A DNA stretch of 54,712 nucleotides from a bacterium (GCA_021791415.1 JAJYWQ010000025.1:1-54712); one strand, 5' to 3'. Positions 24,687 through 35,172 are shown, numbered from the stretch's first letter. Made by a program: numbers and translations. The notes: generated from the sequence alone by a model not told the origin.

Positions 24687-25879
24687 GCGGGCTCCCGGCC
24701 GAGCACCGTCTCCAGGTCCTTGTCGCCCCGCCCGCTGAGGCACACCAGGATCGGGCCCTTTCCATCCGTCAGCCTCAGGGCCGCGGCCACGGCATGGCTG
24801 GACTCGAGGGCGGGGATGATCCCCTCCAACCGGGTGAGGAGGTGGAAGGCATCGACGGCCTGGCGGTCGTCCAGCGCCACATAGCTGGCCCGTCCGGTGG
24901 CCATCAGGTTGGCGTGCTCAGGGCCCACCCCCGGGTAGTCAAGCCCGGCGGAGATGCTGTGGGTGGGCAGCACCTGCCCGTCGGGGTCCTGGAGGATGTA
25001 CGAACGGGACCCGTGAAGCACACCGGGGGTTCCCAAGCCCAGGCTGGCTCCGTGGGCGCCCGGCTCGGGGCCACGCCCTCCGGCCTCGACACCCAGCAGC
25101 TTGACGTCGGAGTCCTCGAGGAACGCGGCGAAGATCCCGATGGCGTTGCTGCCCCCCCCGACGCTGGCTACAACCACTTCCGGCAGCCGGCCCGCGAGCT
25201 CCAGCATCTGGGCCCGCGCCTCGCTGCCGATCACGGACTGCAGGGTCCTCACCAGCCAGGGGTAGGGATGAGGGCCCACCACCGACCCGATCACGTAATG
25301 GGTGTCGCGCACGTTGGTGACCCAGTCCCGGATGGCCTCGGAGGTGGCGTCCTTGAGCGTGGCCGCGGGGTCGCCGACCGGCTCGACCCGGGCCCCCAAA
25401 AGGTTCATCTTGGCGACATTCACCGCCTGGCGGCGCATGTCCTCGCGGCCCATGTAGACGACGCATTCCATGCTCAGGAGGGCACACGCGGTGGCGGTGG
25501 CCAGGCCGTGCTGGCCGGCTCCGGTCTCGGCCACAATGCGCCGCTTCCCCATCCGCTTGGCCAGGAGCAGCTGGCCGAGGGCATTGTTCAGCTTGTGGGC
25601 TCCGGTGTGGAGGAGGTCCTCGCGCTTCAACCAGACCGGCCGCCCAGCCCGCTCGGAGAGTCGACGGGCGTGGTGCAGTGGCGTGGGCCTCCCGGCGTAT
25701 CCCGCCTCCAGCCCGTAGAAGTCGGCGAGGAACCGGGGGTCGCCGAGTGCCTCGACGGCGGCGGCTTCCAGCTCCTGGAGAGCTGGCACCACGGTCTCCG
25801 GGACGAAGCTGCCCCCGAATTCGCCGTACCGTCCTTGGGGAGGCGGCGCGGTCACGATGAGCCGACCGGGGCCGTTCAC
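24683..25879 (-). CDS. trpB: Tryptophan synthase beta chain
   Basis: A PLP enzyme condensing indole with serine. From the GTG at 25879 (GTGA overlap with trpF) it has 398 residues. [13 protein letters not shown] opens the conserved region, the PLP lysine is in [13 protein letters not shown], and the cofactor phosphate loop is VGGGSNAIG. The catalytic glutamate (AETGAGQHG) is present, so it is a TrpB1-type, TrpA-dependent enzyme. An internal GTG at 25855 is the other possible start. Confidence 0.96.
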   Translation of the reverse strand: MNGPGRLIVTAPPPQGRYGEFGGSFVPETVVPALQELEAAAVEALGDPRFLADFYGLEAGYAGRPTPLHHARRLSERAGRPVWLKREDLLHTGAHKLNNALGQLLLAKRMGKRRIVAETGAGQHGLATATACALLSMECVVYMGREDMRRQAVNVAKMNLLGARVEPVGDPAATLKDATSEAIRDWVTNVRDTHYVIGSVVGPHPYPWLVRTLQSVIGSEARAQMLELAGRLPEVVVASVGGGSNAIGIFAAFLEDSDVKLLGVEAGGRGPEPGAHGASLGLGTPGVLHGSRSYILQDPDGQVLPTHSISAGLDYPGVGPEHANLMATGRASYVALDDRQAVDAFHLLTRLEGIIPALESSHAVAAALRLTDGKGPILVCLSGRGDKDLETVLGREPA

Positions 25880-26499
25880 CCCCCCTCCTCGGCCCGGCGG
25901 GCGGCGGCCACGAAGCGCATCACCAGCCGGCGGTCCTTGCGTCCAGGAGCTGCCTCCAGAGACGAGCTGGCATCCACCCCCTGGGGCCGGACCACCTTCA
26001 CCGCCTGGGCCACGTTCTCCGCAGAGAGGCCGCCGGCGATCCACACCGGGCGGTGGCTGGCCAAGGCCGCGGCCACCTCCAGGTCAGCCGCTGCGCCCGT
26101 GCCTCCGGCGCCGTCCGACGTCAGGGAGTCCACGAGGAGTGGCAGCTTGGGCCACCACTGCGCCGACCGGCGCAGCGCCCCGCGGTCGGCAGGCAGGAAG
26201 GGCAGGATGGGCACCGAGAGTTGGGTGATCAGCTCCCGGGGGCAGCTGCGGAGATGAAGCTGCAGGGCGGTGAGGTGGCAGGACGCGGCCATCTCCGCCA
26301 GCTCCGCGGGGCTCGCATCCACCAGCACCCCGAAGCGGTCGGCAGCCGTGCCCACGTAGTCGGATATCTCCCGCGCCCGTTGGAACGAGACCCGTCGGGG
26401 ACTGCCGGGATGGAGCACCATCCCGATGGCGTCGGCGCCGGCGTCCAGCGCCACCCGGGCGTCCTCCCTCGTGGTGATGCCGCAGATCTTGACCCTCAC
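25876..26499 (-). CDS. trpF: Phosphoribosylanthranilate isomerase
   Basis: TrpF catalyses the Amadori rearrangement before TrpC. The 207-residue barrel has the catalytic cysteine in [12 protein letters not shown] (residue 5), the [17 protein letters not shown] segment, the catalytic aspartate in [14 protein letters not shown] and the phosphate site [11 protein letters not shown]. The start overlaps the trpC stop and the end overlaps the trpB start, so the whole set is coupled. Confidence 0.95.
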   Translation of the reverse strand: MRVKICGITTREDARVALDAGADAIGMVLHPGSPRRVSFQRAREISDYVGTAADRFGVLVDASPAELAEMAASCHLTALQLHLRSCPRELITQLSVPILPFLPADRGALRRSAQWWPKLPLLVDSLTSDGAGGTGAAADLEVAAALASHRPVWIAGGLSAENVAQAVKVVRPQGVDASSSLEAAPGRKDRRLVMRFVAAARRAEEGG

Positions 26500-27305
26500 C
26501 GTGCCACTCCCCCAGCCGCAAGCAGCTCGCGAAGCCGCGCCGCAGGGTCCGGGGCCCGCATCAAGGTCTCGCCCACCAGGACCGCGTCAGCTCCGCACTG
26601 GGCCAGCCGGGCCAGATCGGACTGGCTCGATATGCCGGACTCTGAGATCAGAGTGGCTCCCGGCGGAGCGAGCCGGGCCAGCTGTTCGGTGACCCGCAGG
26701 TCGACGGTGAGCCGGTCCAGGTCCCGGTTGTTGATCCCCACCAGATCGGCCCCCACGCTGCCGGCCAGCAGCATCTCCGGCTCATCGTGCACCTCCACCA
26801 GGGCGTCCATGCCCAGATCGCGGGCCATCTGGAGGCAGGCCAGCAGCGTCTCAGGCTCCAGGGCTCGGACGATGAGAAGCACGGCATCGGCACCGGCGGC
26901 GCGGGCCTCCAGCACCTGCTCCGGCCCGACGAGGAAGTCCTTGCGCAGGACCGGCACGTTGGAAACCGAGCGCACCGAGCGAAGGTCCTCCAGGGAGCCC
27001 CCGAACTGGACGGGCTCGGTCAAAACAGAGAGCGCAGCCGCCCCCGATCCAGCGAGCTCTACGGCCAGCTCGCAGGGGTCGAGCCCGGGCCGAAGGGGAC
27101 CGGCGGAGGGAGAGCTTCTCTTCAGCTCGGCGACCACGGCCAGTCCGGGGCCGGCGAGGGCCTGGCGGAAGCCACGCGGTGCCGGCGCATCCGCCGCCAG
27201 TTGCTCGAGCCGGCCCGGGCCGTGCCTGCGGCGCAGGTCGTCAAGGCGCTCCCGGGAGGTGGCGAGAAGGGGTCCCAGGACCCCGTAGCGGGTGCTGGCG
27301 TCCAT
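26496..27305 (-). CDS. trpC: Indole-3-glycerol phosphate synthase
   Basis: A 269-residue (beta/alpha)8 enzyme converting CdRP to indole-3-glycerol phosphate. Signatures are VVAELKRSSPSAGPL with the catalytic lysine, ALSVLTEPVQFGGS, VPVLRKDFLVGPEQ, DLVGINNRDLDRL and LISESGISSQSDL. It starts in a TGATG overlap with the acylphosphatase gene. No trpE, trpG or trpD is present in the window, so the first steps of the pathway must be encoded elsewhere. Confidence 0.96.
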   Translation of the reverse strand: MDASTRYGVLGPLLATSRERLDDLRRRHGPGRLEQLAADAPAPRGFRQALAGPGLAVVAELKRSSPSAGPLRPGLDPCELAVELAGSGAAALSVLTEPVQFGGSLEDLRSVRSVSNVPVLRKDFLVGPEQVLEARAAGADAVLLIVRALEPETLLACLQMARDLGMDALVEVHDEPEMLLAGSVGADLVGINNRDLDRLTVDLRVTEQLARLAPPGATLISESGISSQSDLARLAQCGADAVLVGETLMRAPDPAARLRELLAAGGVAR

Positions 27306-27598
27306 CAGCCGGCGATCGAGAAGGGCGGGAGCCCGGGTCCCGCCGCCTCCTCCTCGATCTGGACCTGCTCCACCTGGGCGGCGGGAGGGCCCTCCCGGAG
27401 GAAGTCGATGTACTCGAGCACCGCTGGCAGGGGGCCCTGGGCCACCGTCTCGAGCCGGCCGTCAGGCCGGTTGCGCACCCAACCCACCAGCCCCAACTCG
27501 TCAGCCCTGCGGGCGGCATACGCCCGGAAGCCCACCATCTGGACCCGCCCGCTCACGAGGCAATGCCGGCGGACCTCGGAAGGTGCGGTGGGGCTCAT
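27305..27598 (-). CDS. acyP: Acylphosphatase
   Basis: A 97-residue acylphosphatase hydrolysing carboxyl-phosphate bonds. The phosphate loop GRVQMVGFRAYA carries the catalytic arginine (residue 25), and the asparagine is in WVRNRPDGRLETVAQG. The C-terminal EEEAAGPGLPPFSI replaces the usual PPxAxV-F tail. It lies inside the trp operon, coupled to trpC; a link with tryptophan synthesis is not evident. Confidence 0.93.
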   Translation of the reverse strand: MSPTAPSEVRRHCLVSGRVQMVGFRAYAARRADELGLVGWVRNRPDGRLETVAQGPLPAVLEYIDFLREGPPAAQVEQVQIEEEAAGPGLPPFSIAG

Positions 27599-27628
27599 CC
27601 TCCCAAGGTTAAGCGACGCGGGTGGGCG

Positions 27629-28168
27629 TCACTTGAGGACGGTCCCTCCCGCCTCTTCCTGCCGGGCCAGCATGAAGAGAAGGTCCGACAGCCGATTGAG
27701 GTAGCGGAGCACCTCAGGATTGCCCAGCAGCCCGCGGCGCTGCAGGGAGACCGTGCGGCGTTCCGCCCGCCGCACCAGGGAGCGGGCCAGGTCGATGGCC
27801 GCGGCCCCCGGGGAGCCCCCGGGAAGGACGAACCCGGCGGGTATGCCGACCTCCCGCTCCAGGCGGTGCACCCATTCCTCCAAGCGCTCCGGGGCCTCTC
27901 GCGAGAGCACCGGGAAGTGCTTCTCCAACCGGTCTCGGAGCTGTGGGTCGGTGGCCAGCTCCGCTCCCACCGTGAAGCACTCCCGCTCCAACTCCAGGAG
28001 CCCTTCGGCGACCTCACCGCGGGCGCACAGCGCCCTGGCCAGCCCCATTGCGGAAATGGCCTCGTCCAAGGCGCCGTAGGCCTCGGTGCGGAGGTCGTCC
28101 TTGGGCACGCGCCCACCGTAGAGCAGGCTGGTCTCGCCCTGGTCCCCGCCCCCGGTTACGATGCTCAC
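27629..28168 (-). CDS. Cob(I)alamin adenosyltransferase, PduO type
   Basis: The enzyme makes adenosylcobalamin from ATP and cob(I)alamin. The 179-residue helical bundle begins with the ATP-binding TGGGDQGETSLLYGGRVPK and has YGALDEAISAMGLARA. Near the C-terminus lie ARSLVRRAERRTVSL and NRLSDLLFMLARQEE, both conserved in PduO-type ATRs. Its start overlaps the trxB stop, and it is followed 30 bp later by acyP. No B12 synthesis or B12-dependent enzyme gene is adjacent. Confidence 0.94.
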   Translation of the reverse strand: MSIVTGGGDQGETSLLYGGRVPKDDLRTEAYGALDEAISAMGLARALCARGEVAEGLLELERECFTVGAELATDPQLRDRLEKHFPVLSREAPERLEEWVHRLEREVGIPAGFVLPGGSPGAAAIDLARSLVRRAERRTVSLQRRGLLGNPEVLRYLNRLSDLLFMLARQEEAGGTVLK

Positions 28169-29130
28169 CCGGCGCCGGCGGCCGCCATCTCGGGCTCGAC
28201 CAACTCCTCCTCGACGTACTTGGTGGCCGCGATGGCGGCGGTGGTGCCGTCGCCGACCGCGGTCGTCACCTGGCGGGTCAGCTGTGCCCGCACGTCTCCG
28301 GCGGCGAAGATCCCGGGGATCGAGGTGCGCATGTTGGCGTCTGTCAGGTAGTACCCCTGCGGGTCATGCTCCACGTGACCGGCCACCAGCTGGGTGTTGG
28401 GTATGAAGCCGACGAAGATGAACACCCCGCCGACTGGGAACTCGGTCTGCTCGCCGGTTTGGACTTGGCGTAGCCGGAGCGAGGTGACGCGGCTTCCGTC
28501 GCCGGTTATCTCCTCCACCACGGTGTCGAGCAGGAACTCGATCTTGGGGTTCTGCCGAGCCCGCTCCAACAGCAGCGGCTGGGCCCGGAACTCCTCGCGG
28601 CGGTGGATCACGGTGACCTTGGAGGCGTAGCGGGTCAGGAAGGCGGCCTCCTCGATCGCCGCGTCCCCTCCCCCCACGACCGCCAGGTGCTCCCCGCGGA
28701 AGAACGCCCCGTCGCACACCGCGCAGTAGGAGACGCCGCGGCCGGCATACTCCTCCTCCCCGGGGACATCCAGCTTGCGGGGCTGGCCTCCGGCGGTGAC
28801 GATCACCGCCTTGGCGTAATACGGCTCCTCGTCCTCAACCTCGATCCGCTGCCGGCCGTCGGGCAGCGGGACGATGGAGGACACCCGGGCCGAGACCAGC
28901 TCAGCTCCGAAGCTCAGGGCGTGTTCCGCCATCTTGCTGGCCAGTTCCGGGCCGGTGATCGAGGCGAAGCCGGGATAGTCCTCGATGGCCTCGGTGTTCA
29001 GCAGCTCCCCGCCGGGCAAACCCGCCTCCAGCAGCACGGTCCGCTTCAGCGCCCGGCCCGCGTAAAGGGCCGCCGTGAGCCCGGCCGGCCCCCCTCCCAC
29101 CACCGCGATGTCGTACTCCCGTTCCGTCAC
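28165..29130 (-). CDS. trxB: Thioredoxin reductase
   Basis: A 321-residue NADPH-dependent flavoprotein. The FAD motif VVGGGPAGLTAALYAGRA is at residues 10-27, the redox pair CAVC is in SYCAVCDGAFFRG, the NADPH motif is VVGGGDAAIEEA, and the C-terminal FAD contact is GIFAAGDVRAQLTRQ. Length and order match bacterial TrxB. It is the first gene of the operon that continues into pduO, acyP and the trp genes. Confidence 0.95.
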   Translation of the reverse strand: MTEREYDIAVVGGGPAGLTAALYAGRALKRTVLLEAGLPGGELLNTEAIEDYPGFASITGPELASKMAEHALSFGAELVSARVSSIVPLPDGRQRIEVEDEEPYYAKAVIVTAGGQPRKLDVPGEEEYAGRGVSYCAVCDGAFFRGEHLAVVGGGDAAIEEAAFLTRYASKVTVIHRREEFRAQPLLLERARQNPKIEFLLDTVVEEITGDGSRVTSLRLRQVQTGEQTEFPVGGVFIFVGFIPNTQLVAGHVEHDPQGYYLTDANMRTSIPGIFAAGDVRAQLTRQVTTAVGDGTTAAIAATKYVEEELVEPEMAAAGAG

Positions 29131-29196
29131 GACGCGCCTCCAGATGGCCAGAACTCACCCTCAGCTTACCCACTGGGGTGGACGCCGAAGCCGAGG

Positions 29197-30549
<1,353 letters not shown>

Positions 30550-30712
30550 TCACTTGGCGTCCCGGCTTGAGGCGCGTCGGGGCCCCGGCGCTCCTCGAGC
30601 CATCGGCTCCGAGCCAGGTAGAGGCACAAGACGGGCTCGAGCCGCCCGGCGACGATCTGCCCACTCACTGTTCCATGTGGCGAGGTCTACATCGGAGAGA
30701 GGCGCTGGCGAC

Positions 30713-31651
30713 CTACTGCGCTGTCCATTGCCGGATCACCGGGAGGACCTCCAGGAGGGGGATGGCGAACGCTCCCACGCCGAATTTGGCCGCCAGGGTC
30801 ATGATCCCCACCACCTGGCCCTGGGCGGTCAGCACCGGCCCTCCGCTGTTCCCGGGAAAGATGTGAGCGGGGATGCGGATAAGATCGACGTAATTGGTGA
30901 GCTGCCCGGGTTCGGCATCGCCCACCGTGGCCCGCTGGTTGAGGCCGTCCACCAGGGAGACCGTGACCGGAGGATGTCCAGTGGCTCCCTGGGAGGCCAG
31001 GACAACGACCGCCTGCCCCATGGACGCGGACGCGCCGTCCAGGGGCAGCGGCGCCTCGGTCAGCCCCTCGGCCTGAACCTCCGCGAGGTCGAGCTGGGGA
31101 TCGGAGTTCACCACTCGGGCCGGGTACTCGGCTCCGGACGAGGTGACCACGTGGAAGCTGAGACCCTGGCTGACCACGTGGTCGTTGGTGATGAAGTCGC
31201 CGCGCGAATCGACCGGCCATCCGGTGCCGAGCTCCTCGGACGAGGTGCCCACCGCCACGACGGTGACGATCTCGGGAAGGTCCTGGCCGGCGATCTCCTG
31301 GAGGGCGGTCCCTGTCCCCGCCGCCGACGCGGTGGGGGTGGGGGCCAGTGCCAGATTGCGGGCCACATGGTGGCCGACGGGAGACCGGCGTGCCAGCGAC
31401 AGCCCGGCTGCCGCGCCCGCGGCCAGTCCGATGGCGATCACCGCCACCCCGGCCGCGACACGGGTCCACCAACGAGGACCTCGGGGCGAGAGCGGGTAGG
31501 CTTCCCCGGAGCCCCACTCCTCGGGGTCCCAACCCTCGCCCGCCTGGAAGGAGCCAGCTTCAGGAGGCTCCCACGGAAGCGGTTGCCTGGGGGCCCTCCA
31601 GCCTTCCTCCGGTGCGCCGCTCGAGTCCCGGACGTGTGGTTCCGTAGTCAC
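30713..31651 (-). CDS. Membrane-anchored trypsin-like serine protease, HtrA-like
   Basis: A 312-residue protein with a Pro/Glu-rich cytoplasmic segment (1-55) and one transmembrane helix (about 62-85, RVAAGVAVIAIGLAAGAAAG). The extracytoplasmic trypsin-like domain has His in TNDHVV, Asp in QLDLAEVQ and Ser in PGNSGGPVL, so the triad is intact. There is no PDZ domain, unlike DegP/HtrA. GTG start. A role in envelope stress or processing is inferred from the family only. Confidence 0.88.
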   Translation of the reverse strand: MTTEPHVRDSSGAPEEGWRAPRQPLPWEPPEAGSFQAGEGWDPEEWGSGEAYPLSPRGPRWWTRVAAGVAVIAIGLAAGAAAGLSLARRSPVGHHVARNLALAPTPTASAAGTGTALQEIAGQDLPEIVTVVAVGTSSEELGTGWPVDSRGDFITNDHVVSQGLSFHVVTSSGAEYPARVVNSDPQLDLAEVQAEGLTEAPLPLDGASASMGQAVVVLASQGATGHPPVTVSLVDGLNQRATVGDAEPGQLTNYVDLIRIPAHIFPGNSGGPVLTAQGQVVGIMTLAAKFGVGAFAIPLLEVLPVIRQWTAQ

Positions 31652-31746
31652 GCCTCCTGTTCGGCGGCCGGCTCCAAATCCTGCCGCCCCCCACGCCGCA
31701 CTCCGGTGTGCAGGTTAACTCCGGCAACCTCGTCCGGGGCGGGAGG

Positions 31747-31833
31747 TGGTGCCGGGAGCGGGACTCGAACCCGCACGCAGTGACCTGCACAGCGCCCTGA
31801 ACGCTGCGTGTCTACCAGTTTCACCATCCCGGC
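31747..31833 (-). tRNA. tRNA-Leu (anticodon CAG)
   Basis: The minus strand folds into a class II tRNA. The acceptor GCCGGGA (31833-31827) pairs with TCCCGGC, followed by discriminator A and an encoded CCA ending at 31747. The anticodon stem CAGCG/CGCTG encloses TTCAGGG, giving CAG. A long variable arm and the T-arm GCGGGTTCGAGTCCCGC complete it. It lies between the protease gene and the end of the peptide-binding protein gene. Confidence 0.96.
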
Positions 31834-31884
31834 CGGGCCCGCCAATCGTAGCGGATGGAGGCTTCGGGATCGAGCTCCGCCCGC

Positions 31885-33513
31885 TCATCCGGTCCACTCC
31901 GCAACATTCGTGAACAGCTGGGCGGGATCGCCCACCGACGGCAGTCCCGGGGTGCGGGCGGAGCTCAGGTGGGCGTACACCAGCTCCGGGGTATAGAGGA
32001 ACGCCGCCGGTACCTCGGTCCCCAGCTCCTGGACCACCACCCTGTACGCGGCGATGCGGCCGGGCAGGGAGGTGGCGGTGGCCAGCTGGTCGAGGGCGTG
32101 GGTCAGGATGGGGTCTGCGACCCCCTGGCCGAGGTTGGCGCCGCCCACGCCGCCGCCCCCGAAGAGGCCGGAGATGTCGAGGGTGGGTCCGTTGTCGAAC
32201 CCCACCAGCGCCATTTGGAACTGTCCCTTGCTGAGCTGGGCCGAGAGGAAGGACCCCGCCGGGTACTGAGCGACGCTCACCGTAATGCCCGCTGCGCCGA
32301 GCTGTCCGGCCAAAGCGTGGGCCACCGCGGTGAGCGGCTCCATGTCAGGTACGGCGAGGCGAAGCTGCAACGGTCTCCCATCTGCCTCGTAGAGGCCCAC
32401 GGGTGGGGTGCGACGGTACCCCGCGGACGCCAACAGCTGGCCCACTGAGGCGGCTGGGCGCCCACGCGGGATGATGCCCGCGGCCCAGCTGATCGAGTCG
32501 GGCAGCGGTCCGAACTGTGGCCTGGCCATGCCGGGCACGGCAGTGGCGATGAGCTTGCCCCGGTCCACCAGGGCGGCCACCGCCCGGCGGATGGCCACGT
32601 CTCCGAGTGGCGAGCTGGACTGATTGAAGAGCAGTTCCACGAAGGAGTAGGTGAGCATGTGGTCGCTCACCACCCCGTGGGGCAGGTCCTGGAGCTCTGA
32701 GCTGGTGGCCAGGAGCCAGCCGTCGACCTTGCCGGCGGCCATCTGGGCGGCCACGGCGGCGGCACTGGGCTCGAGCTGGATCACAAAGCGCGAGACGCGT
32801 GGACGGGGTTGATAGTTCGGATTGCGGACCAGTACGACCTGGTCTGGCAGGTTGGCGGCCAGGTCGAAGGGGCCGGCAGCGGGCGGGAAGGGGCCAGTCG
32901 GTCTGAGGCCCTGGCGCAGGTAACGCCCGGGCTGGTCGTGGTACGGGGCCTCGGGGAGTATGGGCAGCTCCGCGGTGGTCGCGAAGTTGGGGGCGGGCCC
33001 GGGGAGGATGAAGGTCCCCGACCAGAAGGAGTTGGCCTCCAGGGTGATGCCCAGCCAGGGTGCGGCCAGGGACGGGTCGGGGAAGTCGGCGGCCTGCATG
33101 ACCGCGAGGGTGAAGCCAACGTCCCGCGTGGTGATTGGCGCTCCATCGGACCAGCGCCCATCCCGGGGCAGGGTGAAGCTCCAGCGGGACCCGTCGGCCC
33201 CGGAACGGAAGGAGCTGGCCAGCCCGAGTCGCGGAGATCCGGCTGGGCCCGGCTTGGTGAGCCCGGGGGCGCTCAGGGCGGCGACCATGTTCGCCACCGG
33301 ACTGGTGGGGTCGAGCACGGAGCTGAGCGGGGAGGGGCCGGTCGGAGCGACCAGCCCTTCGGTGAAGACCTGGTTCGCGCCCTGCTGGACCACCCCCAAG
33401 GCAAGGGCGCCTCCCCCCACGATCAGCAGCACAGCCGTGGCCGCCAGGGCGGGCAATCGGAGAGGGTGGCGGCGACGGTCGAAAGCGCCGGAGAGGCTGA
33501 GGTGCTCCCTCAG
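31885..33513 (-). CDS. Solute-binding protein family 5 (peptide/nickel ABC type)
   Basis: A family 5 extracellular binding protein with an N-terminal hydrophobic anchor (LAATAVLLIVGGGALALGVV). Family traits are SSFRSGADGSRWSFTLPRDG, WSDGAPITTRDVGFTL, AVAALVDRGKLI and the late AVAHALAGQLGAAGITV. No lipobox cysteine is seen. No ATG, GTG or TTG occurs near the natural N-terminus. CTG at 33513 overlaps the secG stop as CTGA and gives an N-terminus REHLSLSGAFDRRRH before the helix, so I infer a CTG start. No permease or ATPase genes follow; the next feature is tRNA-Leu. Confidence 0.82.
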   Translation of the reverse strand: MREHLSLSGAFDRRRHPLRLPALAATAVLLIVGGGALALGVVQQGANQVFTEGLVAPTGPSPLSSVLDPTSPVANMVAALSAPGLTKPGPAGSPRLGLASSFRSGADGSRWSFTLPRDGRWSDGAPITTRDVGFTLAVMQAADFPDPSLAAPWLGITLEANSFWSGTFILPGPAPNFATTAELPILPEAPYHDQPGRYLRQGLRPTGPFPPAAGPFDLAANLPDQVVLVRNPNYQPRPRVSRFVIQLEPSAAAVAAQMAAGKVDGWLLATSSELQDLPHGVVSDHMLTYSFVELLFNQSSSPLGDVAIRRAVAALVDRGKLIATAVPGMARPQFGPLPDSISWAAGIIPRGRPAASVGQLLASAGYRRTPPVGLYEADGRPLQLRLAVPDMEPLTAVAHALAGQLGAAGITVSVAQYPAGSFLSAQLSKGQFQMALVGFDNGPTLDISGLFGGGGVGGANLGQGVADPILTHALDQLATATSLPGRIAAYRVVVQELGTEVPAAFLYTPELVYAHLSSARTPGLPSVGDPAQLFTNVAEWTG

Positions 33514-33740
33514 CCGACCCGGATCTGGATGATGGCCACCAGGGCGAAGGCCGCCGTCAGCCAGATCGAGGCGCGGAAAAGCCCCTTCTCCAGTCCGCGC
33601 CGGGTCCGGTACCCGCCCCCCATGTCCGTCCCCCCGCCGATGGTGCCGCCAAGGCCGCTGGACTTGGGCGTCTGGAGCAGGATGGTGATCATCACCAGGA
33701 CTGCCAGTACCACCTCGAGGACGGTGACCACGGTTTTCAT
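33510..33740 (-). CDS. secG: Preprotein translocase subunit SecG
   Basis: A 76-residue protein with two transmembrane helices (about 5-22 and 57-74) and the SecG loop LLQTPKSSGLGGTIGGG between them. SecG assists SecYE in protein export. The ATG lies in a TGATG overlap with the JAMM protease gene, and its stop overlaps the start of the binding-protein gene. Confidence 0.92.
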   Translation of the reverse strand: MKTVVTVLEVVLAVLVMITILLQTPKSSGLGGTIGGGTDMGGGYRTRRGLEKGLFRASIWLTAAFALVAIIQIRVG

Positions 33741-34234
33741 CAGCTCTCCACCACAACGCCCGGGGGATTATAGCCCCGCCCGGACTGGGCCCCTGCCCCG
33801 GTAGGCAGCTCCTCGAACTCGGCTCGATCGCCCTGGCCAGCCAGGATCCAGGCCGTCGCCCGCCTCATCGTCCCCCGATCCACGGCACAGACCACGTACA
33901 CGTACCCCGGCCACGCGTGGTCACGATCGAACTGGCTGGGTCGGGCTGGGTGGTCCGGATGGGTGTGGTAGAAGCCCAGGACCTCTTCTCCCCGAGAGCG
34001 ACCGGCGCGCTCCGCGGCGATGATGTCGCGGGGGTCGAGTTCATAGCGGTCGTGGCGCCGGTCCTCCACCAAGTTGCGGCCCGGGAACACCTCCGACACC
34101 TCCCAGCCGCCCTCTCCGGCTCGGCCCACCAGCACCCCGCACCCCTCGAAGGGGTAGGCGGACTCCGCCAGCTGGCGCATCCGCTCCCACTGGCCCCCGG
34201 TGAACCTCAGCTCCCGCGGCGAAGCCTCGCTCAT
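33740..34234 (-). CDS. mec: JAMM/MPN metalloprotease, Mec-like
   Basis: A 164-residue Mov34/MPN protease. The zinc ligands are the HTH histidines and the aspartate of YHTHPDHPARPSQFD, with the conserved serine between. The catalytic glutamate is in YPFEGCGVLVG (about residue 26). In Mycobacterium the equivalent Mec releases cysteine from CysO. Here it could also remove the Leu-Arg tail of the CysO precursor. ATGA overlap with cysM; longer readings lie inside cysM. Confidence 0.9.
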   Translation of the reverse strand: MSEASPRELRFTGGQWERMRQLAESAYPFEGCGVLVGRAGEGGWEVSEVFPGRNLVEDRRHDRYELDPRDIIAAERAGRSRGEEVLGFYHTHPDHPARPSQFDRDHAWPGYVYVVCAVDRGTMRRATAWILAGQGDRAEFEELPTGAGAQSGRGYNPPGVVVES

Positions 34235-35172
34235 ACGCCTCCGTACAACCCGCCGCTGAGGTAGCGGTCGCCCCCGTCGGCAAAGATCAGGACAACCACC
34301 CCTTCCCGCAACCCGCTCTGAATCAGCTGGAGGACGCCCCACAGCGCCAGGCCGGACGAGTGGCCGGCCAGCACCCCCTCCTCGCGGGCGAGCCGCCGAG
34401 CCAGATCATAAGACTCTCCGGTGGGCCCCAGGAGGTGCAAGTCGGCCTGGGTGGGGTCGTAGATCCCGGGGACGATGGCACTGGCCATGTGCTTCAGGCC
34501 CTCGAGCCCGTGGAAGGGGTCGTCGGGCTCCAGGCTGACACACTCCACCTCCGGGTTCAGCTCCTTGAGCCTCCGGCTGGTACCCATGAAGGTGCCGCTG
34601 GTGCCTAGGCCAGCCAGGAAGTGGGTAACCCCTCCCTGGGTCTGCTCCCAGATCTCCGGGCCAGTCGACTCGTAGTGGGCACGCCAGTTGGCCGGGTTGT
34701 TGTATTGGTCGGGGTAGAAGTAGCCGTCCGGATCCTGACGCACCAGCTCCCGGCAAAGACGGATGGCGCCGTCGGACCCATCCATGGGGTCACTCAGAAT
34801 CAGCTCGGCCCCGTAGGCGCGCATCAGCTGCTTGCGCTCCTCGGTGACGTTGGCGGGCACCACCAGGCGCACCGGGTAGCCAAGCGCCGCCCCCAGCATC
34901 GCGTAGGCGACCCCGGTGTTGCCGCTGGTGCTGTCGATGATCGTCTTGCCCCGCGTGAGACGCCCCCGGCGGATCCCGTCACGGAGCATCCAGAGGGCGG
35001 GCCGGTCCTTCACCGATCCCCCCGGGTTGAGGAACTCGGCCTTGGCATAGACCTCGACATCGGGCGCCTGCTCCTCGAAGAGGCGCAGGCGGATGAGAGG
35101 GGTCGCGCCGACCAGGTCGACCACACTGCGGTCGTCCCCTCCCGGCGCCAGCTGCAGGCGACGGTCGCTCAC
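34231..35172 (-). CDS. cysM: CysO-dependent cysteine synthase CysM
   Basis: A PLP-dependent synthase of 313 residues from the GTG at 35172. The PLP lysine is in LNPGGSVKDRPALWML, the substrate loop is STSGNTGVAYAMLG and the phosphate loop is LGTSGTFMGTSRRL. Mycobacterial CysM uses O-phosphoserine and CysO thiocarboxylate. Coupling to a JAMM protease gene and a CysO homologue in the same window supports that route over plain sulfide-dependent CysK. An in-frame upstream start at 35262 is possible but lacks conservation. Confidence 0.92.
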   Translation of the reverse strand: MSDRRLQLAPGGDDRSVVDLVGATPLIRLRLFEEQAPDVEVYAKAEFLNPGGSVKDRPALWMLRDGIRRGRLTRGKTIIDSTSGNTGVAYAMLGAALGYPVRLVVPANVTEERKQLMRAYGAELILSDPMDGSDGAIRLCRELVRQDPDGYFYPDQYNNPANWRAHYESTGPEIWEQTQGGVTHFLAGLGTSGTFMGTSRRLKELNPEVECVSLEPDDPFHGLEGLKHMASAIVPGIYDPTQADLHLLGPTGESYDLARRLAREEGVLAGHSSGLALWGVLQLIQSGLREGVVVLIFADGGDRYLSGGLYGGV

